Assembly (NCBI GenBank): GCA_964617665.1
Contig: CAZUAH010000103.1
Coordinates: 1 to 32,027, forward strand
Origin: JADHUC01 sp964617665
Lineage (GTDB): Bacteria > Planctomycetota > Planctomycetia > Pirellulales > Pirellulaceae
Direction of reading: 5' to 3'
DNA: 32,027 nucleotides
Shown here: positions 24,679 through 32,027 of the stretch, piece after piece
How positions within the stretch are numbered: position 1 is the stretch's first letter
How the letters are laid out: the number at the start of each line of letters is the position of its first letter
Program-made: the position numbers and the translations under genes
Notes under the pieces: model-generated
Told to the model about the DNA's origin: nothing
The model's database searches: none
What the model saw: only the letters and a program-made list of their open reading frames with translations

Positions 24679-24798
24679 CAGTCCGGTCGCCAGATCGCGA
24701 GCACGTGCAGGCTGGAGTTGGTGGGAGGCGCGGGGAACGGCAAGGCGCGACACCCAATGCATGGCCGCAAGGTCCGCATCGCGGGTCGCCTTCGTTCT

Positions 24799-24827
24799 TT
24801 GTTCGGCCGGCGTCCTGTTGGTACAAT
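24799..24827 (+). promoter_or_regulatory. Candidate promoter of the 24900 gene
   Basis: TTGTTC (24799-24804), a 17-base spacer and TACAAT (24822-24827), 73 bases before the ATG at 24900. Confidence 0.4.
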
Positions 24828-24899
24828 CAATCCTCGCTACGCGTCGCCCCCTTCGGTCAGGCCGGCGACGGATCTTCTTCACGTTGGGCGAATAGGATC

Positions 24900-25970
24900 A
24901 TGGTTGGTTCTGACGGTAATAATTCGGGCTCGAAGACTGTCACGTTGCTAGCTACCCTCGGGGGCGTTTTCGGTCTCGCATTCGTCGGAAGCGTTGTCGC
25001 GGTCCTTTTCGTTGGTTACTCTCACACCCCCGATCTCCAGCCTCCTTCTGCTCCATCGGACCGACCTCCGGCATGGCACGGCCAATTACAGCCCGGAGAT
25101 ACCATTGTCGAAATCGGCGATGCAAAACATCACGCGAAGGTCTTAGGCGTCACGGAGGAGTTCGGCGTCTTCTGGCCGCCGTGGGATTTGGGGAATTCGC
25201 TGAACGCATCAGGCGAGCCTTTGCTGCATGGCGAATTGTCCGTGTTCCAAACCGAGGCAGGCGAATCGAACGCGTTTGGGATGCATGTTACGCTGCGGCG
25301 TCCGAGTGGCGAACGTGAGCGAATTCGCTGGAACAAGAAGCTCGCGTTTCCGGAGTATTCGTGGATGGCAAGAGTTCGCGTTTGGGATCGTAAGCGTGAA
25401 TGGCTGTGGCCCAATCTCCCGTACCTCCTGCGGGCGCACGGCGAGGAACGAGTCGAGAGGTACGGGGGAGTTGATCCCGGCAAAGGCATCGACAACGACT
25501 TTGCCGCCGTTCTGATCCGGCCGCTTGACCACGAATCGTCGGAAACCGAGAAGCAAGAGCCAACGCAACTACATCAGCCGCTGGTCTCGGCTGAATGGCA
25601 TCCCGTTGATGCGGGAAAGCCTGGCAGGATATCTATAGTTCACGTTGCTCGCTCGGACGTTTTCATCGTACGCTTGTTGCCAGACAGCACGCAGTCCGAA
25701 TCGGGAAGGCTTGGGGTGTGGTTGATCTATGCTGACTTCTTGGAAGAGGTCACGCCCAGGAACTGGCCCGAAAACGGCGAATACGATGGCGGTATTTTGG
25801 CGTACTTCGAGGTCTCTTGGCAACGAGCCTCCGAGGGGAACCTCGAGTTCGACATTGAGCATCTCGTGCCACCAACGGACACAGGTTTTGACTGGGCGAG
25901 TTGGTCAACTGGGCCGTCGGCCCTGGAAAAGAACCTGGAACTCGTCTATCCGAGCGAAAGGTCTGGATAG
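24900..25970 (+). CDS. Hypothetical membrane-anchored protein with a PDZ-like patch
   Basis: Unrecognised protein of 356 residues. A hydrophobic helix (about residues 11-40, VTLLATLGGVFGLAFVGSVV onward) anchors it, and a Pro-rich linker follows. HGQLQPGDTIVEIGDAK (about 61-77) resembles the ligand-loop part of a PDZ domain, but no protease domain is present. The rest is a soluble, probably extracytoplasmic region rich in Trp and acidic residues (for example FGVFWPPWDLGNSL and DTGFDWASW). No known motif was seen there. A longer in-frame reading to 24555 would overlap the previous gene; the ATG at 24900 with AATAGG upstream and a promoter at 24799-24827 fits better. Confidence 0.65.
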   Translation: MVGSDGNNSGSKTVTLLATLGGVFGLAFVGSVVAVLFVGYSHTPDLQPPSAPSDRPPAWHGQLQPGDTIVEIGDAKHHAKVLGVTEEFGVFWPPWDLGNSLNASGEPLLHGELSVFQTEAGESNAFGMHVTLRRPSGERERIRWNKKLAFPEYSWMARVRVWDRKREWLWPNLPYLLRAHGEERVERYGGVDPGKGIDNDFAAVLIRPLDHESSETEKQEPTQLHQPLVSAEWHPVDAGKPGRISIVHVARSDVFIVRLLPDSTQSESGRLGVWLIYADFLEEVTPRNWPENGEYDGGILAYFEVSWQRASEGNLEFDIEHLVPPTDTGFDWASWSTGPSALEKNLELVYPSERSG

Positions 25971-26037
25971 ACGGTTCTGTGGCAAGTGCTCACTGCCTGT
26001 TTCGGTCCGGCGAGACAGGGAAAACCGTGTGGTAGGC

Positions 26038-28656
26038 CTATTCGTCGGCTTCCGGGCCGTTGTCGTCTGCCTCGGGATGCATCCATCGGCTCAGAAGCGG
26101 CGAGAGGATGAAGCAGATTAAGGCTGAGGCCATGGCGGTCAAGCCGATCGTGCCGAAGACGTCACCGTACAGGTCTACCGTCTCGCTGGGGGCTGGGATC
26201 ACTTGCTCGCCGCCGCCCTCGTGTTCAACGCCGGTGAACGTGGCAATGATACCTGCCAGATAGTTGGAAAAGGCCGTTGCCAAGAACCACGCGCCCATGA
26301 CCGTGCTGACGATCCGCGTTGGCGAGAGCTTTGTGACCATCGACAAACCAACGGGCGAGAGGCACAATTCGCCGGTCGTCTGCAGCAGATAGCCCAAAAG
26401 AAGCCAGTACATCAGGACCATTCCACGATCGTCGGCACATTGAGCCCCATACCAGAAGACGCCGAAGGCCAAGCCCAACTGTAGGAGACCGAGCGAGAAC
26501 TTGACCGGAGTGCTGGGTTCCATGCGCAGCGCCCCGAGTATCCCCCACAGGGAACTGAAGACGAGCCCAAAGAGCAGAATGAAGATAGGATTGGCGGCCT
26601 GAAATTCAGACGCAGGGATTTCGGCACCGCCGACTCCCATACCGATGTGCTCTTCAGTCACAGTCCACGAAAACGTCTTGTCTCCGGCCGTGGCTTCATC
26701 TCTTGCCGCCTCGTCGCGCAATACGGTCAAGTGGGTGATCGTAAATACCTTGTCGTCGTTTTCGATCGTTCCGGTGGCCTCGCTGGCGCCGCCCGTCGCG
26801 TAGCCCGCACCAGCGGTCACGGTCAGCACAATTGTCTCATCTTGCTCCGCGCTCGTGTCCTTTTTCGGAGCGATCCGTAGCGTCGCCGACGAATCGCCCG
26901 CAGCGATTGTGACCGTGCCCGAATTTTCGCCAAACGAGGCTGAGCCGATCTGCGAATAGTCATCGTCTAGCGTCGCCGAGCCGGAAACGTCGAAGTCTGC
27001 AGTCAATTCTTCGGCCATCGGGCCAGTTCGCTCGAACGTGTAGACCAATTCTACTGTGCCATCCTCCGTGACATTCTCTGGCGACACCGACACCGAGACG
27101 GTGGTTTGGTCAGAAGGCTCACTTACCGCCTCACCGTCCTTCTCGCCTTTTTCGTCGAGCATCGCCTCGATGGCTTCCGTCAGGCGCGGCCCCCATGCTT
27201 CGTCTTTCTCCGCTTCCTTCTCGGGTTCCTTCTTCTCTTTCGCCTTCTCCACGGCCTGACGTTTCATGGCACGCTCGATTTGATCAAACATATCGTCGTC
27301 GCATCGGTACCCCAACTGTTCCTGTGACAGAAGCGGCAAAGCTGCGATCTTTGCATCGTCCGATCGCGGTGGTACGCGGAAGTCGATCGTCGTGCCGACA
27401 TCAGCCTCGGTGATCGTGCGTTCCTCGAATACGCGATCTATGTTGCGATCTGTAAAGTTGTTGACTGAACTCCCCGCCTGTTCAAAGAAGGCCCAGAACA
27501 GCATCGAGAAGAACATTAGGATCAGCACCACGAACATGCGATCGCGTTCGATCTTCTTCGCACGCGTGGCCTCGCGTATCAGAGACCAAAACGCCAACGC
27601 TCCGAAGCCGAACAGGAGAAAGCCAGCGACTTCGCTACGTCGAACCATTAACACGATGGTGGGAATCGCCCCAGCCACGCAGACCCAGACCGCATGCCTC
27701 GCGGAGACCCAAGGCAGCAGTATCGCCGCACCTGCGACGCCAGCAAGCATCCATGCCTCCATGGACGCGGGTGCAGCCAACTGCTGGACGGCCAAGATCG
27801 CTGCGATGATTGCCAAGTAATATGTGACGGCGTGTTCGCGCAACTTCGGAAAGGCCAGCCCCGACAAACGGTCTTCCGACGGCGCCTTCCCTGCTTTCTC
27901 AGGCAAACCGCCACGTCCCAAAGCGATGAACGAGATCAGACCAGCGGCGGCCAAGGCCACCCCAAGGAAAATGCGTACACCAAACTGTAACCAAGTGTCA
28001 CACAAGAACGGCATCGCGACGGCCGTGCTGACCGCGCCTCCGAGAATCAACAATTGCGTCAGGAGAGTAGGCGCAACAAACACGGCGACGCCAACGAGCA
28101 TACCGAACGTGGCCAGTCCGAAACCGTAATGCCAACCGTAGGTCTCGCCCACGTAGCCGCAAATCACGGGCGACATGGCGGCCCCAAGGTTGATGCCCAT
28201 GTAGAAGATGGTAAAGCCAGCGTCCTTCTTCACGCTGCCCTTGGGGTAAAGCTCGCCAACGATTGTCGAGATATTCGGTTTGAAAAAGCCGTTTCCGCAA
28301 ATCAACAACGCAAGCGCTACAAAGAAGATTACCTCATTTTCCACGGTCATCGCCAAGTGTCCGGCGGCCATCAATAAGCCACCGAGCACGACGGCTCGCC
28401 GAGCGCCAAGCAATCGGTCGGCCAGCATGCCGCCAATGAAGGGCGTCGCATAGACCAGTGCCGTATACGCACCATAAACCGCGTAGGCCTCGTTATCGCC
28501 ATAGCCCAGGAAGCCTTTGATCATGTAGAAAACCAGAAGGGCCCGCATCCCGTAGTAGGAGAACCGCTCCCACATCTCGGCGAAGAACAAAGTGAAGAGA
28601 CCTGTCGGATGCCCGAACAGGGTTTGCGACTCTGTTTGAATCTGGTTGCTGTTCAT
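26038..28656 (-). CDS. POT-family proton/peptide symporter with inserted Calx-beta domain
   Basis: Proton-coupled oligopeptide transporter of the inner membrane, 872 residues instead of the usual 450-550. The N-terminus has the POT signature EMWERFSYYGMRAL (27-40), with E27, E30 and R31 for proton coupling. GNGFFKPNISTIVGELY (121-137) is the second signature. TM7 ends at FWAFFEQAGSSVNNF (387-401). TM8 starts near 688 (FQAANPIFILLFGLVFSSLW). Between them lie about 285 extra residues: a charged Lys/Glu segment (455-490) and a Calx-beta domain (about 515-635) with SVSVSPENVTEDG, DDDYSQIG, DETIVLTVT and IENDD. By the N-in topology of the family this loop faces the periplasm. The reading frame is unbroken through the insert. 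A TTGACA/TATAAC promoter lies upstream. Confidence 0.9.
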   Translation of the reverse strand: MNSNQIQTESQTLFGHPTGLFTLFFAEMWERFSYYGMRALLVFYMIKGFLGYGDNEAYAVYGAYTALVYATPFIGGMLADRLLGARRAVVLGGLLMAAGHLAMTVENEVIFFVALALLICGNGFFKPNISTIVGELYPKGSVKKDAGFTIFYMGINLGAAMSPVICGYVGETYGWHYGFGLATFGMLVGVAVFVAPTLLTQLLILGGAVSTAVAMPFLCDTWLQFGVRIFLGVALAAAGLISFIALGRGGLPEKAGKAPSEDRLSGLAFPKLREHAVTYYLAIIAAILAVQQLAAPASMEAWMLAGVAGAAILLPWVSARHAVWVCVAGAIPTIVLMVRRSEVAGFLLFGFGALAFWSLIREATRAKKIERDRMFVVLILMFFSMLFWAFFEQAGSSVNNFTDRNIDRVFEERTITEADVGTTIDFRVPPRSDDAKIAALPLLSQEQLGYRCDDDMFDQIERAMKRQAVEKAKEKKEPEKEAEKDEAWGPRLTEAIEAMLDEKGEKDGEAVSEPSDQTTVSVSVSPENVTEDGTVELVYTFERTGPMAEELTADFDVSGSATLDDDYSQIGSASFGENSGTVTIAAGDSSATLRIAPKKDTSAEQDETIVLTVTAGAGYATGGASEATGTIENDDKVFTITHLTVLRDEAARDEATAGDKTFSWTVTEEHIGMGVGGAEIPASEFQAANPIFILLFGLVFSSLWGILGALRMEPSTPVKFSLGLLQLGLAFGVFWYGAQCADDRGMVLMYWLLLGYLLQTTGELCLSPVGLSMVTKLSPTRIVSTVMGAWFLATAFSNYLAGIIATFTGVEHEGGGEQVIPAPSETVDLYGDVFGTIGLTAMASALICFILSPLLSRWMHPEADDNGPEADE

Positions 28657-28739
28657 TGACGATGGAGTTGGTTTGAGGCGAGGGGTGTGAATTTCCGTAG
28701 GTCCGAACGGCCTTTTGGACCCATCTCGGCTGCGGTCAC

Positions 28740-28769
28740 GTTATATGCTGTGCGGCTGGACGATGTCAA
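28740..28769 (-). promoter_or_regulatory. Promoter of the POT transporter
   Basis: On the minus strand a perfect TTGACA (28769-28764), an 18-base spacer and TATAAC (28745-28740). The start would be near 28733, about 77 bases before the ATG. Confidence 0.65.
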
Positions 28770-28820
28770 CGCCGATAGGCTAGGTGATTTATGACGTTTG
28801 AGAGTTTACAGGGGCTTCCG

Positions 28821-28850
28821 GTTGTGGGTGTCGGCACGTGGTCCGTATAA
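28821..28850 (+). promoter_or_regulatory. Promoter of tsaB and downstream genes
   Basis: TTGTGG (28821-28826), an 18-base spacer and a perfect TATAAT (28845-28850), about 50 bases before tsaB. Confidence 0.6.
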
Positions 28851-28901
28851 TTGGCGGCGAGACTCCCGGAAAATCCAAGCTGCGATTGTTTGTGGTTCAT
28901 T

Positions 28902-29591
28902 ATGCGAGTTCTTGCATTAGAGACGTCAGCGCGCATTGGCTCCGTTGCGGCCTTGGAGGACGATCGTCTTCTCGGGCAGATGTTCTTTGCCCCGGAACAG
29001 CGTACGGCACAGTCTTTTGCGCCCGGCATCATCCAGCAACTCGAATCCGTCGGTTGGTCACCGACTGATGTCGAGTTGGTCGCCGTCACAAGCGGGCCAG
29101 GTTCCTTCACGGGACTGCGAATCGGAATCACCGCGGCCAAAACGCTCGCGTATGCTGTTGGTGCAGAGGTGATCGGCGTCAACACATTGAAAGTGATTGC
29201 TTCGCAGGTTCCACCCGGGCAGCAGGATGCCTGGGCCGTGATGGATGCACAGCGAGGCCAGTTGTTCGCTGCTCGATTTCGGCGTTGCGACGATGATGGG
29301 GAGACAGTCGTCGAGACACACATAGTCGACAACGAACATTGGCTCCAGTCGCTGACCGCAGACACCGCAGTCACAGGCCCTGGACTCACCAAACTGCGCG
29401 ACCGGCTACCCGATGGAATCGTCGCGGTTGACGATGACTGCTGGACACCGGAGGCGGCCACAGTCGGGCGTGTTGGCTATCTTGAATTCCAATCCGGAAG
29501 ACGCGACGATTTATGGGCATTGGCCCCCGAGTATTACAGGAAGAGTGCGGCGGAGGAGAAGTTTGAAGCCAAAACGGCGAATCGCCAATGA
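28902..29591 (+). CDS. tsaB: tRNA threonylcarbamoyladenosine protein TsaB
   Basis: ASKHA-fold partner of TsaD and TsaE in making t6A at position 37 of ANN-decoding tRNAs, cytoplasmic, 229 residues. The family's start MRVLALETSARIGSVAAL is followed by VAVTSGPGSFTGLRIG (about 58-73), the TsaB hallmark. The C-terminal PEYYRKSAAE (about 211-220) is also typical. The frame is open upstream to 28851, but conserved sequence starts at 28902. No clear ribosome site is visible, and the leader is short. The stop is 15 bases before ald. Confidence 0.92.
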   Translation: MRVLALETSARIGSVAALEDDRLLGQMFFAPEQRTAQSFAPGIIQQLESVGWSPTDVELVAVTSGPGSFTGLRIGITAAKTLAYAVGAEVIGVNTLKVIASQVPPGQQDAWAVMDAQRGQLFAARFRRCDDDGETVVETHIVDNEHWLQSLTADTAVTGPGLTKLRDRLPDGIVAVDDDCWTPEAATVGRVGYLEFQSGRRDDLWALAPEYYRKSAAEEKFEAKTANRQ

Positions 29592-29606
29592 TGGAGGACC
29601 GCTCGA

Positions 29607-30722
29607 ATGATCATCGGAGTCCCTAGAGAGATCAAACTTGACGAGTACCGAGTCGCCCTGTTGCCCGTGGGTGCTGGAGAACTGGTGCGCGCGGGCCACA
29701 CCGTGTTGGTCGAAGCCGGATCCGGATTGGGCTCGGGGCTGCCCGATCACGAGTATCTGCGCGAGGGCGCTGAATTGGTGAGTGGGCCAGGGGAAATCTT
29801 TGAGAAGGCAGATTTGGTCGTCAAAGTCAAGGAGCCGCAGGCCAGCGAGTTTCCACTGATTCGCGACCGACAAGCGTTCTTTACATACTTTCACTTCGCA
29901 GCCGATCAAGAGCTAACGGAAGCCATGTTGAATTCCGGCGCCACTTGCGTCGCCTACGAAACGTTGCGAGACCAGAACGGGCACTTGCCGCTGTTAACTC
30001 CGATGAGTGAAGTGGCAGGCCGAATGAGTATTCAAGAGGGCGCCAAATACTTGGAGAAGCCGCAGATGGGTCGGGGAATCCTCTTGGGCGGCGTCCCGGG
30101 CGTCGAGCCCGCACACATCACGATCCTGGGCGGCGGCGTCGTGGGAGCAAACGCGGCAAAGATTGCAGCCGGATTTCAGGCGGATGTGGCGATTCTGGAT
30201 ATCGACATGGATCGACTCCGATACCTGGATGACATCATGCCGCCCAATGTCAACGTGCTGTACAGCGATCGCCACACGATACGGGAACAACTCAAACGAG
30301 CCGACTTGGTGGTGGGTTCGGTGCTGATCCCCGGAGGAAAAACGCCCCAGTTGATCGGCAGGGAGGACCTGAAACTGATGAAACCGGGCAGCGTGATTAT
30401 CGACGTGGCTGTGGATCAAGGCGGGTGTGTCGAGACAACCCGCCCCACAACTCACAGCAAACCGACGTACATCGAAGAAGAAGTCGTCCACTACTGTGTC
30501 ACGAATATGCCCGGCGCGGTGGGCCGAACTAGTACCTTCGCCTTGTGCAACGTCACACTGCCGTGGGTCTCGGAAATCGCCAAGCGAGGAGTCGAACCGG
30601 CTGCTCGCGACTTGCCCGCGATTGCCGCCGCAGTCAACATTCACGGCGGCCATATCGTCAACCGGGCGGTTGCCGAATCCTTCGACATGCCTTACAAACC
30701 GCTTTTTGGAAATGACCAGTGA
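29607..30722 (+). CDS. ald: Alanine dehydrogenase
   Basis: NAD-dependent enzyme interconverting L-alanine with pyruvate and ammonia, cytoplasmic hexamer, 371 residues. It opens with MIIGVPREIKLDEYRVALLP. Substrate-site residues R15, K75 (VVKVKEP) and H96 (FTYFHFAAD) fall at the same numbers as in the known mycobacterial enzyme. The Rossmann motif ILGGGVVGANAAKIAAGF (about 172-189) ends in an Asp-bearing strand (AILDID), fitting NAD rather than NADP. MPGAVGRTSTFALCN near 300 is typical. GGAGG nine bases upstream supports the ATG. It sits between tsaB and purE with short spacers, so co-transcription is likely. Confidence 0.95.
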   Translation: MIIGVPREIKLDEYRVALLPVGAGELVRAGHTVLVEAGSGLGSGLPDHEYLREGAELVSGPGEIFEKADLVVKVKEPQASEFPLIRDRQAFFTYFHFAADQELTEAMLNSGATCVAYETLRDQNGHLPLLTPMSEVAGRMSIQEGAKYLEKPQMGRGILLGGVPGVEPAHITILGGGVVGANAAKIAAGFQADVAILDIDMDRLRYLDDIMPPNVNVLYSDRHTIREQLKRADLVVGSVLIPGGKTPQLIGREDLKLMKPGSVIIDVAVDQGGCVETTRPTTHSKPTYIEEEVVHYCVTNMPGAVGRTSTFALCNVTLPWVSEIAKRGVEPAARDLPAIAAAVNIHGGHIVNRAVAESFDMPYKPLFGNDQ

Positions 30723-30755
30723 GCAATTCCCAATGACTAATGGAATGAGCAGACC

Positions 30756-31274
30756 ATGACAAACGAAATAACAGCCCAAGTTGGCATCATCATGGGCAGC
30801 GATAGCGATTGGCCGAAAATCAAGAAGGCTGCCGCAGCTTTGGACGAATTCGGGGTGGGCTACGAAGTCCGCGTGATGAGCGCGCATCGCACGCCAGATG
30901 CAGTGTCCGAATACGCACAGACGGCCATCGACCGCGGATTGAAAGTCATCATTGCTGCGGCTGGTGGTGCGGCCCATCTTGGCGGCGTCATTGCGGCCCA
31001 CACTACTCTGCCTGTGATCGGCCTGCCCGTACCAACGCCCGATTTGGGCGGCCTGGACTCGTTGCTGTCAATCGTCCAAATGCCGGGCGACGTGCCCGTT
31101 GCCAGCATGGCTGTTGGGATGGGCGGACCACGAAACGCGGGCTTGTTTGCCGTGCAAATCCTGGCGACAGCGGATGAATCCCTTCGCGCCAAACTGGAAG
31201 AATTCAAGCAGAACCTCGTCGGCAAGATCGCCGCCAAGGACGCCACCCTCCAAGAGAGCCTGAAGAACTCCTAA
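30756..31274 (+). CDS. purE: N5-carboxyaminoimidazole ribonucleotide mutase (class I PurE)
   Basis: Converts N5-CAIR to CAIR in purine synthesis, cytoplasmic octamer, 172 residues. Motifs are GIIMGSDSDW (10-19), VMSAHRTPD (about 40-48) with the catalytic His, and AAAGGAAHLGGVIAAHT (about 67-83). The SDSDWP and HRTP forms fit class I, which would need a PurK partner; purK is not in the window. GLPVPTPDLGGLDSLLSIVQ is conserved. The start ATG lies 33 bases after ald. The spacer is too short for an independent terminator, so it probably belongs to the same transcript. Confidence 0.95.
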   Translation: MTNEITAQVGIIMGSDSDWPKIKKAAAALDEFGVGYEVRVMSAHRTPDAVSEYAQTAIDRGLKVIIAAAGGAAHLGGVIAAHTTLPVIGLPVPTPDLGGLDSLLSIVQMPGDVPVASMAVGMGGPRNAGLFAVQILATADESLRAKLEEFKQNLVGKIAAKDATLQESLKNS

Positions 31275-31384
31275 GCAGTGCTTAGAGACGAATGCGCGGT
31301 TGCCAGTGACAAATATGGGAGAAATACAGCACGGAGCTCGCGTCGAACTGTGCAAACAATATCAACCTCCGCTTAGCATCCACC

Positions 31385-32027
31385 ATGCCCGAATCAAACA
31401 CCATTGACACACTTCACTGGGTCGGCGACGCCACTGGCCATCTGGTGATGATCGACCAGACCCTGTTGCCGACCGAATTCAAGGAAATCGATTGCCGCGA
31501 CCAGGAAAGTGTCTGGGAAGCGATCAAGTCGCTCCGAATTCGCGGTGCACCGGCCATAGGAATTGCAGCGGCCTACGGAGTCTGCCTCGGTCTGCAGTCG
31601 GGTCGCGAAAGCGATGAAGCTGGGTTTTTCGAGCGTCTTCAGGAGGTAACGGATTATCTGGCCAGCAGCCGTCCGACGGCAGTGAACTTATTCTGGGCCC
31701 TGGATCGCATGAAGGAGAAGGCGACTTCACTCCGTGGCGGTACGCCGCAAGAAATCCATGACGCTCTGTTGGAGGAAGCTAAGACGATCCACGATGAAGA
31801 CCGAGCCATGTGCCGCGCCATGGGGCGTTTTGGGGCGGAATTGATTGACGATGACGCGGGTGTTCTGACTCACTGCAACGCCGGTGGTTTGGCGACGTCG
31901 GATTACGGCACGGCGTTATCGGTTTTCTTCGCAGCTCACGAAACCGGAAAGAAGATTCACGTTTACGCGGATGAAACGAGGCCGTTGTTGCAGGGCGCGC
32001 GGCTAACCGCGTGGGAGTTGGCCCAGC
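31385..32027 (+). CDS. mtnA: S-methyl-5-thioribose-1-phosphate isomerase, 3' end outside window
   Basis: Methionine-salvage aldose-ketose isomerase converting methylthioribose 1-phosphate to methylthioribulose 1-phosphate. From the ATG at 31385, 214 codons are present before the window ends. SLRIRGAPAIGIAAAYG (about 50-66) is the family start. SSRPTAVNLFWALDRM lies at about 98-113. The active-site Cys is in THCNAGGLAT (about 162-171). ADETRPLLQGARLTAWEL ends the visible part; in full-length enzymes a catalytic Asp comes later and is not in the window. It is the last gene of the tsaB-ald-purE group, 110 bases after purE. eIF2B-related paralogues exist, but CNAG-LAT and ADETRP fit MtnA. Confidence 0.92.
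   Translation, partial: MPESNTIDTLHWVGDATGHLVMIDQTLLPTEFKEIDCRDQESVWEAIKSLRIRGAPAIGIAAAYGVCLGLQSGRESDEAGFFERLQEVTDYLASSRPTAVNLFWALDRMKEKATSLRGGTPQEIHDALLEEAKTIHDEDRAMCRAMGRFGAELIDDDAGVLTHCNAGGLATSDYGTALSVFFAAHETGKKIHVYADETRPLLQGARLTAWELAQ

Noticed and set aside
24555..24899. Extended start of the 24900 gene
   Set aside because: It overlaps the previous gene out of frame and has no protein-like character.
26060..28377. Several plus-strand frames of 60-140 codons opposite the POT gene
   Set aside because: They are antisense shadows of a GC-rich coding sequence without start signals or motifs.

Overview
The window looks like a piece of a Planctomycetes chromosome, probably of the Pirellulales type. 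Typical families are present: a DUF1559 prepilin-like protein with an H-X9-DG tail next to a small lipoprotein, a DUF6807 (PmoA-like) protein, a formylglycine-type sulfatase beside a GH16 enzyme, a leucine-rich-repeat protein, and FG-GAP/VCBS propellers. Many genes stand alone with their own promoters. A run of 10 Ns (16877-16886) marks a scaffold gap, so this is probably a draft or metagenome-derived assembly. The assignment rests on gene content and family recognition, not on a marker gene.

Layout. 1-1102 (-): a tyrosine recombinase that runs off the left edge. 1369-7768: a secreted M2 metallopeptidase (-), an exported BON/SH3/NlpC-P60 cell-wall enzyme (+), an S9 serine peptidase (-) and a DUF6807 protein (-), with two inverted-repeat elements between them. 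7947-12639: a membrane-anchored LRR protein (-), divergent from a two-gene unit coding for a cupredoxin/4Fe-4S membrane electron-transfer protein and a seven-repeat VCBS protein. 12682-14129 (-): lipoprotein plus DUF1559 pair. 14381-16732: GH16 hydrolase (-) and sulfatase (+), divergent, probably for sulfated polysaccharide. 16825-16935: a palindromic repeat cut by the gap, followed by poly-T.

17134-22487 is a housekeeping block: a small secreted basic protein (+), carA (-), a likely structured small RNA with an intrinsic terminator (+) in the carA-ispF spacer, then ispF-cysS-ruvC-ruvA (+) ending in an intrinsic terminator. ispF appears to start at ACG. 22488-24114 is a decayed region with an IS66 transposase remnant. 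24115-25970 holds two unknown proteins, one with a zinc-ribbon-like start and one membrane-anchored. 26038-28656 (-) is a POT-family peptide transporter with a Calx-beta domain inserted in a predicted periplasmic loop. It diverges from tsaB-ald-purE-mtnA (+), and mtnA runs off the right edge.

The most unusual items are the POT/Calx-beta fusion, the cupredoxin/polyferredoxin plus VCBS pair, the unassigned structured RNA upstream of carA, and the ACG-start ispF. All calls come from reading the sequence; no database search was run.
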